From Deltaproteobacteria bacterium (GTDB taxonomy: Bacteria; Desulfobacterota; DSM-4660; Desulfatiglandales; B25-G16): a DNA stretch of 8,846 nt. This document shows, one piece after another, positions 1 through 6,553 of this stretch (its first letter is position 1; every line of letters begins with the position of its first letter). The stretch is taken from contig QMLW01000051.1 in NCBI GenBank assembly GCA_003646935.1, positions 1 to 8,846 on the forward strand. Reading direction: 5' to 3'. The notes beneath the pieces are model-generated. The model was not told where the DNA came from and made no database searches. It saw only the letters and a list, made by a program, of their open reading frames with translations. A program made the translations under genes and the position numbers.

Positions 1-155
1 CATAAAGTTTGCAGGGTCGGGCTTGCCAAATCCTACGGTAGCAAAGTAGCCTATTGTTGCCATAATCCCCAATACACAGCCACCAATGAATAAGATCCAA
101 ACCGTTATTGATGTTAGCCAGAACACTTGACCGGTTGGTATGGGAGGGATCGTTC
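1..155 (-). pseudogene. Partial minus-strand membrane protein, truncated at window edge
   Basis: A minus-strand frame is open from about 219 down to base 1. Its part below about 155 reads like a real membrane protein: a hydrophobic helix (VWILFIGGCVLGIMATIGYF) preceded by a polar, proline-containing stretch (PPIPTGQVFW) and followed by ATVGFGKPDPANF. No ATG start with a ribosome binding site is visible; a GTG at 124-126 is the only start codon ahead of the helix. The upstream part of the frame overlaps the IstB remnant on the other strand, so the 5' end of this gene may have been replaced by the insertion. The family is not recognised. The TVGFG string recalls a potassium-channel filter, but its context does not match. 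It could be an intact gene with a GTG start, or a fragment. Confidence 0.35.
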
Positions 156-338
156 GGAGAGGTGGCTCACAAAGAGCAACGCCGGATCGAGACTGCCTTA
201 AAGATATCGGGGCTGCCCTTTATCAAGGGCATTGATGAGTTTGATTTTACCTTTCAGCCCAAGCTGGACCGTCAGAAGGTTATGCCGCTGTTTGACCTGA
301 CCTTTATCCGGCAAAACGGTAATTCTACAACTTATTGA
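108..338 (+). pseudogene. IstB-like ATP-binding protein remnant (IS21 family)
   Basis: Residues from about position 156 to 323 match the N-terminal part of IstB, the AAA+ helper of IS21-family transposases. The segment EQRRIETALKISGLPF, then DEFDFTFQPKLDRQKV and LFDLTFIRQNGN, follows the family order of a basic helix, the FDF-FQP-LDR motif, and the strand just before the Walker A loop. The frame stops at 338, immediately after NGN, exactly where family members continue into the nucleotide-binding GPPGVGKT motif. That motif, the rest of the AAA+ domain and any IstA are absent, so this is a dead remnant. The first 15 or so residues (from a TTG/ATG pair at 108-113) do not look like IstB and probably belong to the neighbouring sequence. 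The remnant ends at the left edge of repeat copy A, suggesting deletion or recombination there. Confidence 0.7.
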
Positions 339-395
339 AATTAAAAAGGTTATTTTGAGACTGTTCCATATTGTCTCACATATGGAATAATGGAA
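317..395 (+). repeat. Dispersed repeat, copy A
   Basis: This 79-bp stretch aligns without gaps to 8712-8790 in the same orientation. I count 69 matches over the 75 bp from 321 (about 92%). It holds two mutually exclusive inverted repeats: TGAGAC (356-361) with GTCTCA (373-378), and TTCCATAT (364-371) with ATATGGAA (380-387). Read on the minus strand, either hairpin is followed within about 25 nt by an AT-rich stretch containing five Ts, so it might also help to end transcription of the M48 protease gene that stops at 444. It encodes no protein. The function is unknown; a small non-autonomous element or a recombination scar are possible. Confidence 0.85.
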
Positions 396-443
396 ACGTC
401 GTCATCAATATATATCTAGCAAACGTTGGTTTTTTCTTCAATA

Positions 444-1721
444 TTACCCTACATTCCTCGAATCGTCTTCAGCCATCGCCTCGAGCCTCTCAATCCTGTC
501 GACCGGCGGCGGGTGTGAGTAGTTGAACCATGCATAGGTCGGATGGGGTGCCAGGTTCGCGAGGTTGTCGGCGCTGAGCCTGACAAGGGTATCCCTCATG
601 GGCTCGGGTGTGCCCATCAGGGAGACCGCCACATCATCGGCCTCTCTTTCGTACTTCCTGGAAAGCGCCGATCCAAGCGGCTTCAGGAAATAGCTCAGCG
701 GGCTTAGGACCACCGGCGCGAGCAACAGACCTACATATCGAATATCTTCCTCAAACCCGAATGTACGGTACAGAAGCCCCCAGTCGAGCATCTCCGACAG
801 GATAAAGAGCCCCGCAAGGGAAAGCGCCGCCATCAATAGGAGCTGCTTGATAACGTGTTTCCTTTTCCAATGACCCGCCTCATGGGCGAGCACTGAGAGG
901 ATCTCCTGCTCGGGATGAGAGGCGAGCAGGGTATCGAAGAGAACGATCCTCTTGGTCCTGCCGATACCCGTGAAATATGCATTGGTGTGTTTGCTGCGCT
1001 TTCCTGCGTCCATCTGAAATACGCCCTTGACGGCCAACCCAGCCTTTTCCATAAGACTGGCTATCCTTTGCTCCAATGCCCTATCGGTAATGGGCTCGAA
1101 TTTGTTAAAAAGCGGAGCAATGAGCACGGGATACAGCCACATGATCACCAGCTCGAATATGGAGATAATTACCCACGCGAAGATCCACCACGTGACCTCA
1201 AAATAGGACACCAATACCAGCAGAACCAAGAGCACAATCCCGCCGAGAATGAACGCTATCACCAGCCCCTTGGCCCAATCCGAGAACCACAATCCAATCG
1301 TCCTGGTATTGAACCCGTACCTCTCCTCGATCACAAAGGTGTCATAGAGCTCAAAGGGTATATCGATAATGTTGGAGAATATCGCGAGTATGGCAAAGAA
1401 GATGAGACCCGCGCCTATGAAGCCCGTGCCCCATCCGTTGATTGCCTCAACCAACCAGGGCAGAAGCCCGGTGAGCAGAACAGCCAGCAGCACCGCCTGA
1501 TCGAATAGCCTCGCCACAATGCCGAATGTGGTGGAATCCGCTGTGTAAGAGACGATTTTGGCAAATTTCTCCCCATCCACCGTGTCTTGAAATGCTCGGG
1601 GAACGCTGTGTCGGTGCTGGCGGAGGTGTGAGATATTCATGAGATCGAGGATAATCTGAAAGGCCGATCGGAACACGAAGAGCAAAAGAAAGACGAGCAG
1701 CAAGCCATTGAACTGAATCAT
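444..1721 (-). CDS. M48 family metallopeptidase, Ste24/CAAX-protease type
   Basis: A 425-residue integral-membrane zinc protease. The N-terminal half (about 1-200) is the multi-helix peptidase_M48_N region, with hydrophobic segments near 5-25, 72-92, 100-118, 150-172 and 178-203. The catalytic half has HEAGH at 280-284 (two zinc-binding His and the catalytic Glu) and the third ligand, Glu360, in the motif EREAD. The C-terminal Ste24 signature is complete: PHPTY at 392-396 and YSHPPPVDRI at 401-410. Two further hydrophobic segments (about 292-310 and 328-346) lie between these motifs. Length and motif order match bacterial Ste24 homologues rather than the shorter HtpX. Prenylated substrates are not expected in bacteria; a role in membrane-protein quality control is inferred. 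The ATG lies 42 bp after the nth stop, with a weak GGGGT ribosome binding site, so it is probably the last gene of an operon. Confidence 0.93.
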   Translation of the reverse strand: MIQFNGLLLVFLLLFVFRSAFQIILDLMNISHLRQHRHSVPRAFQDTVDGEKFAKIVSYTADSTTFGIVARLFDQAVLLAVLLTGLLPWLVEAINGWGTGFIGAGLIFFAILAIFSNIIDIPFELYDTFVIEERYGFNTRTIGLWFSDWAKGLVIAFILGGIVLLVLLVLVSYFEVTWWIFAWVIISIFELVIMWLYPVLIAPLFNKFEPITDRALEQRIASLMEKAGLAVKGVFQMDAGKRSKHTNAYFTGIGRTKRIVLFDTLLASHPEQEILSVLAHEAGHWKRKHVIKQLLLMAALSLAGLFILSEMLDWGLLYRTFGFEEDIRYVGLLLAPVVLSPLSYFLKPLGSALSRKYEREADDVAVSLMGTPEPMRDTLVRLSADNLANLAPHPTYAWFNYSHPPPVDRIERLEAMAEDDSRNVG

Positions 1722-1763
1722 ATTATTTTACCCCGATTACTCTAAAGCTCATACCAAGTTGAG

Positions 1764-2423
1764 TTAAGAGTTATTTTCCTTTTTCCAACGGATTCCCTCG
1801 TCGCAGAGATCAATGATCGTGCACTCTTCATGCCTCGGCCTCCTGGCGATGCAGACCGCCCTGCCGTGAAGGATGAGTAGATTTGAAAAGAGCCTCCATT
1901 TCTCTTTTTCTACGATGTCCATGAGATCGAATTCCACCTTTGTGGCATCGGTATTCTCGCTGAGCCCTATGAGCTTGCTTAATCTCAACACGTGGGTATC
2001 CACCACGATCCCCGGAATATCAAAGGCCTCCGAAAGAACGAGGTTGGCGGTCTTCCTCCCGATACCGGGAAGAGACACGAGCTCATCAAGGCTCGCCGGC
2101 ACCTCCCCATTGAACCTCTTGAGGAGCTCTGCGGCGAAGGCCTTGATGGATTTGGCCTTGTTCCGAAAAAACCCCGTTGGCCTGATATCCTCCTCCAGCT
2201 CTGCGAGATCTGCTTCGGCATAGTCACGGACGGTTCGGTATTTCTTGAAGAGCTTTGCGGTAACCTTGTTCACCCTCTCGTCGGTACACTGTGCTGAAAG
2301 GACGGTTGACACCAAAAGCTCCAATGGGCTGGTGAACGCAAGGGCAGTTCTGGCATGGCCGTAATCCCCTTCAAGGAGATCGATGATCCGCTCTACCCTT
2401 GCCTTTAGTTGTTTCTTTCCCAC
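1764..2423 (-). CDS. nth: Endonuclease III, base-excision DNA glycosylase/AP lyase
   Basis: A 219-residue enzyme of the HhH-GPD superfamily that removes oxidised pyrimidines and cleaves the abasic site. Seen: the SAQCTD helix (43-48), the helix-hairpin-helix LPGIGRKTA (118-126) with catalytic Lys124, and VVDTH (140-144) with catalytic Asp142. The C-terminal iron-sulfur loop reads C191-x6-H198-x2-C201-x5-C207, so the second of the four usual Cys ligands is His (codon CAT). The start is taken as the GTG at 2421-2423: it follows GAGGA by 6 nt and gives a length close to E. coli Nth (211 residues). The same frame runs open up to 2816, but that extension is antisense-like noise inside the upstream gene and has no glycosylase similarity. 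The gap to the upstream stop is 13 bp, indicating co-transcription. The glycosylase assignment is firm; cluster binding is uncertain. Confidence 0.95.
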   Translation of the reverse strand: MGKKQLKARVERIIDLLEGDYGHARTALAFTSPLELLVSTVLSAQCTDERVNKVTAKLFKKYRTVRDYAEADLAELEEDIRPTGFFRNKAKSIKAFAAELLKRFNGEVPASLDELVSLPGIGRKTANLVLSEAFDIPGIVVDTHVLRLSKLIGLSENTDATKVEFDLMDIVEKEKWRLFSNLLILHGRAVCIARRPRHEECTIIDLCDEGIRWKKENNS

Positions 2424-2429
2424 AACTGA

Positions 2430-2434
2430 TCCTC
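2430..2434 (-). promoter_or_regulatory. Ribosome binding site fixing the nth GTG start
   Basis: GAGGA on the minus strand ends 6 nt before the GTG at 2423-2421. It lies between the stop of the molybdopterin gene (2437-2439) and the nth start, and is the main reason for choosing this start over the long open frame that begins at 2816. Confidence 0.75.
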
Positions 2435-2436
2435 GT

Positions 2437-3027
2437 TTATATCGTATCTTCCTTGAAGCGCTCCCCGGACCAGACATCAGCCCGTCGGTGGTACCCCCTC
2501 TCCTCCCAGTACCCGGGACGATCCTCGCCCACGAGCTCGATCTCCGAAACCCACTTGGCGCTCTTGTATGCATAGAGATCTGGAACAATAAGCCGTAGTG
2601 GGTAGCCATGATCACGGCTGATGGGTTCCCCATTGCGCTGCCACGCGAGGATCGTATCAGACTGCAGCAGTACGTCGAGGGGCAGATCTGTTTCGTATCC
2701 TCCTGGGCTGCGTACCATGGCATAGTGGGCATTGGGAGTGGGATTAGCCATCTCCAGTATTCGATGAACAGGAACGCCTTTCCATCTATTATTCGGCACG
2801 GACCATGACTCCACACAGTGGAAATCCCTGACGATCTCTATTGCCCCCAGTTCCTGAACCTCCTTCAAGCTTAAGGCCAGGGGGTTCTCTACCAAGCCGG
2901 TGACCGCCAAGCTCCAGGATTGTGTGTCAACATCGGGAACCCCCTCGGCCGTTCTTACCGGCCACTTCTCGATCCAGTGCTGGCCAACGGGAAGATCTCC
3001 TGGATTGCTGTCTTTCGTCGATGTCAC
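2437..3027 (-). CDS. Sulfite-oxidase-fold molybdopterin-dependent oxidoreductase
   Basis: A 196-residue single-domain protein of the oxidoreductase molybdopterin-binding family (the fold of sulfite oxidase and MsrP/YedY). Seen: SWSLAVTGLVENP at 37-49, DFHCVESWSVPNNRWKGVP at 68-86 with Cys71 as the expected Mo ligand, and HGYPLRLIVPDLYAYKSAKWV at 140-160, which carries the pterin-contacting Gly/Pro/Arg/Lys pattern. There is no Tat or Sec signal and no C-terminal dimerisation domain, so it should be cytosolic and minimal. The substrate is unknown. The start is GTG at 3025-3027: GAGGAG ends 6 nt upstream and an in-frame TAA lies at 3040-3042, so no earlier start is possible. It is followed after 13 bp by nth. 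The family assignment is firm; the reaction is not predictable from sequence. Confidence 0.9.
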   Translation of the reverse strand: MTSTKDSNPGDLPVGQHWIEKWPVRTAEGVPDVDTQSWSLAVTGLVENPLALSLKEVQELGAIEIVRDFHCVESWSVPNNRWKGVPVHRILEMANPTPNAHYAMVRSPGGYETDLPLDVLLQSDTILAWQRNGEPISRDHGYPLRLIVPDLYAYKSAKWVSEIELVGEDRPGYWEERGYHRRADVWSGERFKEDTI

Positions 3028-3033
3028 GTTCGT

Positions 3034-3039
3034 CTCCTC
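3034..3039 (-). promoter_or_regulatory. Ribosome binding site for the molybdopterin enzyme
   Basis: GAGGAG on the minus strand, 6 nt before the GTG start at 3027-3025 and directly after an in-frame stop codon at 3040-3042. It supports the GTG start. Confidence 0.75.
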
Positions 3040-3106
3040 TTATGGAACCGCCTTTATGCCTTCACATCTTTCCAGATGGAATATAAGATGAAATGTAACC
3101 TCCTGC

Positions 3107-3133
3107 AAAACAAACTTCAACTACGTTGTTGAA
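3107..3133 (-). terminator. Possible weak intrinsic terminator after the DUF3047 gene
   Basis: On the minus strand, TTCAAC (3133-3128) pairs perfectly with GTTGAA (3121-3116) across a 6-nt loop and is followed by GTTTGTTTT. It starts 14 nt past the DUF3047 stop. The stem is short and AT-rich, so termination may be partial, and read-through into the molybdopterin-nth-M48 genes is possible. Confidence 0.35.
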
Positions 3134-3147
3134 ATTCCGAGACGTGG

Positions 3148-3819
3148 TTACTTATGCATGCTTACAGTTATCCCCTTGTAGTGGGCTATGGCCTTGGAGC
3201 GTGTGTTGTCCGAATCCGACATGAGCCCTATCGCCTGCACCTGTTTTGGCTCTCCTTTAAATAGCCGCCTGTAATCATCATGGACATTGACTGTTTCCGG
3301 AACCCACTCCTCCAGCGGAGAGTGCTGGTTTCGAAGCACCACGATCTTGGTCTTGCTGTCATGGGGGCTCTCGGTCGTGGTAGCCAGAGGCAGGGATGCG
3401 CTCCACACGTACTTTATCGTATTGGGCCTGAGAAAACCCTCGAAGATCACATAGATTGCCGCAGCGCTGTCATTAGTCTCCTTGAACCGCTCATCGCCGC
3501 CCTTGGGAAGCTTGAAAACGCGCCACTGCCATTTCAAGTAGGGATATTCAGAAAGCTCATAGGCAAACTCCTTGGCTATGGCAACTGCGGAGTTTTCGGC
3601 GTTTGCCTCGAGGTATGCCTCCTGGTTCGATCTCACCACGTAGACAGCGCTCCCCTCCCCACCTCGCGACTTCCAGCCCTCGGGAAATGAGCCGTCTTTA
3701 AAGGATGAGAAATCCTCAACCCTTTGGAATGGCACTGTCTCGCCATCCGTTTCAGGCGCGAGGCCCGTTACCAGCAAAAAGGGCAGCAAAATCGCTATTA
3801 TGACGCTCCGATCACACAT
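3148..3819 (-). CDS. DUF3047 domain-containing exported protein
   Basis: A 223-residue protein with a hydrophobic N-terminal signal (about 4-21, SVIIAILLPFLLVTGLA) and a likely cleavage site near residue 21, so it is probably periplasmic. The mature part has the layout of the DUF3047 family: a Trp-rich strand YLKWQWRVFKLPKGGDER (94-111), AAAIYVIF (119-126), TIKYVWS (134-140), KTKIVVLRNQ (156-165), and a C-terminal AIGLMSDSDNTRSKAIAHYKGI (196-217). The function of the family is not established; the fold is probably a beta sandwich (inference). No catalytic residues can be named. The ATG has no clear ribosome binding site (only AGAAAAAG precedes it), and an in-frame TAG lies just upstream. It is separated by 120 bp from the next gene and may be its own transcription unit. 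Confidence 0.8.
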   Translation of the reverse strand: MCDRSVIIAILLPFLLVTGLAPETDGETVPFQRVEDFSSFKDGSFPEGWKSRGGEGSAVYVVRSNQEAYLEANAENSAVAIAKEFAYELSEYPYLKWQWRVFKLPKGGDERFKETNDSAAAIYVIFEGFLRPNTIKYVWSASLPLATTTESPHDSKTKIVVLRNQHSPLEEWVPETVNVHDDYRRLFKGEPKQVQAIGLMSDSDNTRSKAIAHYKGITVSMHK

Positions 3820-3887
3820 CTTTTTCTAACTCGAATCTCGGGGAGCCCTCATATGGCAAATAAATGTGGACACTTGCTTTTAGGTGA

Positions 3888-4034
3888 TTGCCGGAGGTAA
3901 AGGAATTTCAGCCCGTTCCCTCGGAAATAGGTGGTATCGTCATTACTGACATACCGATCAGCCAGGTGCTGAAAAAGGATGCTGTTTTTTCAATCAACCC
4001 CTTCAGAGCTCGGAATCAGCGAGAATTGATCTAG
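3888..4034 (+). pseudogene. Short open frame, possible PDZ-like gene fragment
   Basis: A 48-codon plus-strand frame fills most of the gap between two minus-strand genes and ends in TAG at 4032-4034, overlapping the stop of the neighbouring gene. It has a protein-like composition: PSEIGGIVITDIPISQ, then VLKKDAVFSIN and RNQREL. This order loosely recalls the ligand-binding strands of a PDZ domain as found in HtrA proteases. There is no ATG and no usable ribosome binding site (only a TTG at 3888), so if it is real it is a decayed fragment. Chance coding-like sequence is a fair alternative. Confidence 0.25.
3970..3992. repeat. AT-rich inverted repeat in the intergenic gap
   Basis: TGAAAAA (3970-3976) and TTTTTCA (3986-3992) form a perfect 7-bp inverted repeat with a 9-nt loop, about 40 bp beyond the 3' end of the kinase unit. 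Being A/T-only apart from the end pair, it is a weak hairpin. It might contribute to termination on either strand, but it lacks a GC stem. Confidence 0.3.
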
Positions 4035-4921
4035 GATGTGCTCCGCTTCTTGGCATAGTAGTTCTTCAGATCGATTAACCTTCCCGCGTATTCCCTTCGG
4101 AAATAAAGCAGGTGGTAGTTCTCAATCTCATCAGCCAAAGGCTCCAAATAGGGCCTGATATCGATCCCAAAACTGTTGAGCTTCTCCTTATCGGCTTCAT
4201 GAATAACCAGGATACAGTAATAGGTGAGTAGCAATCGTAATCTTGTCCCTCTCCGAAAAAGGTAGGCTCGCCCGCCTATGGAATTGATTAAATACCCCGC
4301 ATACCGATAGGTGATATCGAGCGTGGGTGGGAGTCCCTCCTCCCTTCCGCACGTATCGCCTGACATGAGCCATCTATAGAATAATGCCAGGTTGACCTCC
4401 ATGGCATCAGCTTCATTTTCTACAATCATCTTGATGAGCTTCAGATCCTTTAAGCCGAGCGTCCTATAGAGATGGTAGATGTTCTGTATCATCACATCGT
4501 AGTTAAACCCTTCGCCTGCCGGAAGCGGAGGTTGGGACGATAAGCTGGAGATAACTTTCCTGAAATAGCTGAACAGGTCTTCACCCAGTTCGAGCTCCTT
4601 AATGTAGTCCTTGTTCTCCAGATATGCGAAGAACTCCCTGAAATCCTTTTCGATCCTCTGACACTCATCCTCACGGGACATGGGTTGGACTTCCGTTTCC
4701 TTTTCCCCGAATACCTCATCAAGTCCTTCCCGCGGCGCTGCGGCGGTGGGCTCCTCTGCTACCGATGGAGCCTCTCCAAGACCCTTTGGACCCTCCTTTT
4801 TCTCCTGCTGGAAGGCCGGTTTTTCCTCATAGTCCTTTCCGAAATAATTGAAGTAGAGGATTAACAGGCCCCCTGCAATAAGAGCAATAACGAGAAACAA
4901 TAACGCCCTATTTCCCTTCAT
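4031..4921 (-). CDS. Unrecognised single-pass membrane protein coupled to the histidine kinase
   Basis: A 296-residue protein that I cannot place in a family. It has one N-terminal hydrophobic helix (about 7-26, after MKGNR), which looks like an uncleaved anchor. A low-complexity Glu/Pro/Ala-rich linker follows (about 31-82), then a mostly helical soluble domain (about 85-290) rich in Leu, Tyr and charged residues. With Lys/Arg on the N-side of the helix, the domain should face the periplasm (inference). There are three Cys in the protein (87, 191, 236), so a disulfide is possible. The ATG lies 3 bp after the kinase stop, with GGAGGA 7 nt upstream inside the kinase gene, so translation is probably coupled. 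The pairing suggests a role in the kinase's signalling or in envelope function, but nothing in the sequence proves it. Confidence 0.85.
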   Translation of the reverse strand: MKGNRALLFLVIALIAGGLLILYFNYFGKDYEEKPAFQQEKKEGPKGLGEAPSVAEEPTAAAPREGLDEVFGEKETEVQPMSREDECQRIEKDFREFFAYLENKDYIKELELGEDLFSYFRKVISSLSSQPPLPAGEGFNYDVMIQNIYHLYRTLGLKDLKLIKMIVENEADAMEVNLALFYRWLMSGDTCGREEGLPPTLDITYRYAGYLINSIGGRAYLFRRGTRLRLLLTYYCILVIHEADKEKLNSFGIDIRPYLEPLADEIENYHLLYFRREYAGRLIDLKNYYAKKRSTS

Positions 4922-4924
4922 TTT

Positions 4925-6196
4925 TTATTCCTCCATCTCCGGTTCTAGCCCAGTCGGCAACTCGAGGGACACAATCGTTCCCTTTCCTCCGCTGCTCTTA
5001 ATGTCAATTTCACCTCTATGATTTGTAACGATCTGATAAACCATCGTCAACCCCAAACCCGCACCTGTTGTCTTGGAAGTCACAAAGGGATCAAGCACGG
5101 AGTCGAGTTTCTCCTCGTCTATGCCCACACCTGAATCCTCAACCACGATCTGGACAGTCGAATCCAATTTTCTTGCTGCAAGCTTGAGAGTACCTCCTTC
5201 ATGCAAGGCTTCGATACTGTTCTGGATAATATTTCTCAAAGCCCTCGATATCTGCTCTTGGTCCAGGTTAATGATAGGTAAATCTTCCCCGATATCCGCT
5301 TTCAGTCGAACGGCTTTCCTTGCCATGTCCGAGGAAAACCCCTCAATAACCCTGGCGAGCAGGTCCTTCACGTCCGTTGGCTCGAGATGTACGGTCTGCA
5401 TTTCGGCAATCTCCTTCACATCTCGAACGAGTTTCTCCAGCCTGGAGGTCTCGCTAAGGATGATGTCGAGGTATTTTTGCATTCTACTGCCCTCGACCAG
5501 GTCTGCCTTCATTCTCATTGCAAAGCCACCAATGGACATTATGGGATTCCTCACCTCATGGGCGACCCCCTGCACGAGATTTGCAATGGCTGCCGAGCGC
5601 TCCGATCTCAGGAGCTTCCTCTGGGTAATCTTCAGCTCCTGCTCGGTTAACTCGAAGTTTTCTTGTAGCCTCTGGTAAAGCCTGGCGTTGTCCAGGGCTA
5701 CGGCGATCTGTTGTGCAAGGGCATTGAGGAGTTCGGTGTCCTCCTCTGTAAAGGAATTGCCGTCCTTTTTATTGAGCACCTGCAGGGCCCCTATGATCCT
5801 GCCCCGGATGGTGAGCGGCACGCAGATAAGCGATCTGGTGGTAAATCCCGTCTCCTTATCAAACCGGTCACTAAACCTGGCATCCTTTTGCACATCCACG
5901 ACGTTCATCGGTTTCCCGTGCTGGATAACCCACCCGGCGATACCCTCGCCGGGCTGTAATCTCTTGGACTTCATGAATACACCCTTCTCGCCCCTGGCCA
6001 GCCTCACGGATATATCGCCTTTCTCCGGGTCCAGCTCGAACACCGAGCTGGCCTCGGCCTCCATAAACTCCTCGGCTGCCTTCATGGCAAAATTAAGCAC
6101 ATCATTTGTATGGAGGGACGAGTTGATAAGGGCGCTTGATTTGAGAAGGGCGGTTAATTCCCTGCGGTGAATGTCGGTGTGGAGCCCTTTGTTCAT
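4925..6196 (-). CDS. Soluble GAF-domain sensor histidine kinase
   Basis: A 423-residue kinase with no membrane segment. A GAF domain spans about 28-172 (EASSVFELD, GEGIAGWV, SLICVPLTIRGRIIGALQVLN). A coiled-coil helix (about 172-205) leads to the HisKA domain with phosphoacceptor His213 in GVAHEVRNPIMSIGGF. The HATPase domain has the N box RNIIQNSIEAL (Asn326), G1 box VEDSGVGID (352-360), F box around Phe371 and G2 box GAGLGL (378-383), so it should be active. No receiver domain or response regulator is in the window, so it is an orphan here. The ligand of the GAF domain is unknown. The ATG is the first usable start after an in-frame TAG, but no good Shine-Dalgarno sequence precedes it. It is divergent from the oxidoreductase gene at 6639 and followed by a coupled membrane protein. 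Confidence 0.95.
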   Translation of the reverse strand: MNKGLHTDIHRRELTALLKSSALINSSLHTNDVLNFAMKAAEEFMEAEASSVFELDPEKGDISVRLARGEKGVFMKSKRLQPGEGIAGWVIQHGKPMNVVDVQKDARFSDRFDKETGFTTRSLICVPLTIRGRIIGALQVLNKKDGNSFTEEDTELLNALAQQIAVALDNARLYQRLQENFELTEQELKITQRKLLRSERSAAIANLVQGVAHEVRNPIMSIGGFAMRMKADLVEGSRMQKYLDIILSETSRLEKLVRDVKEIAEMQTVHLEPTDVKDLLARVIEGFSSDMARKAVRLKADIGEDLPIINLDQEQISRALRNIIQNSIEALHEGGTLKLAARKLDSTVQIVVEDSGVGIDEEKLDSVLDPFVTSKTTGAGLGLTMVYQIVTNHRGEIDIKSSGGKGTIVSLELPTGLEPEMEE

Positions 6197-6285
6197 GTCA
6201 TCTACTTCAGGGTTTCTGAGCCTCTATGGGGAAGGCGGTAATTCAGCGTTAACCTAAATTGTAACCGCTCAGGTGGATAGGTTGT

Positions 6286-6428
6286 AGCCTGAAGACTGTT
6301 AGGAAATAACGTGGATACGGCGCACTTCGAAGCCATATTTGATACGAAAAACTGCTGTTTCTTCAACAAACTGCATCAATAGTTCTACTCTGATTACTTT
6401 AAGCCTTCAGTCTAAACATCTTCAGGCT
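6286..6428. repeat. Long-range inverted repeat upstream of the kinase
   Basis: AGCCTGAAGA (6286-6295) is the exact reverse complement of TCTTCAGGCT (6419-6428), a 10-bp match spaced by 123 nt. Inside the right part, AGCCT (6402-6406) can also pair with AGGCT (6424-6428), giving an alternative local hairpin. If transcription starts near 6449 as proposed, both arms lie in the kinase's 5' leader and could form competing structures. A pair of operator half-sites or chance are alternatives. Confidence 0.4.
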
Positions 6429-6455
6429 GACTGCGTGAGTAGTCATTTTGAATAT

Positions 6456-6484
6456 ATAATAACCTAATTGAAATCATTGGTAAA
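6456..6484 (-). promoter_or_regulatory. Candidate sigma-70-type promoter for the kinase unit
   Basis: On the minus strand, TTTACC (6484-6479) and TATTAT (6461-6456) are separated by exactly 17 nt and point toward the histidine kinase. The start site would be near 6449, giving a leader of about 250 nt. The surroundings are AT-rich, so chance matches are expected and confidence is limited. Confidence 0.35.
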
Positions 6485-6553
6485 ATAAAAAAACCCTTCT
6501 CCTGTGCGTCTGCCGAAAACTCCCAACAATGCTCCATCAAGTGGCAAAAGACC

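Noticed and set aside
1..63. Potassium-channel filter-like TVGFG in the partial minus-strand membrane frame
   Set aside because: The residues around it (FATVGFGKPDPANF) do not follow the pore-helix pattern, and no second helix can be seen within the window.
915..1508. 197-codon plus-strand open frame
   Set aside because: It is antisense to the M48 protease, whose motifs are unambiguous; the translation is low in structure and has no recognisable domain.
2424..2816. N-terminal extension of endonuclease III to an upstream ATG (350 residues)
   Set aside because: The extra 131 residues lie wholly over the molybdopterin gene in another frame, have no family similarity, and the GTG at 2423 has a well-placed ribosome binding site and gives the normal length.
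3098..3104. Strong Shine-Dalgarno-like AGGAGGT on the minus strand between the DUF3047 and molybdopterin genes
   Set aside because: No ATG, GTG or TTG at usable spacing follows, and the next ATG is immediately followed by TGA, so no leader peptide can be supported.
5073..6170. Long plus-strand open frames antisense to the histidine kinase
   Set aside because: They are Ser-rich translations opposite well-defined GAF, HisKA and HATPase motifs, typical shadow frames with no ribosome binding site.
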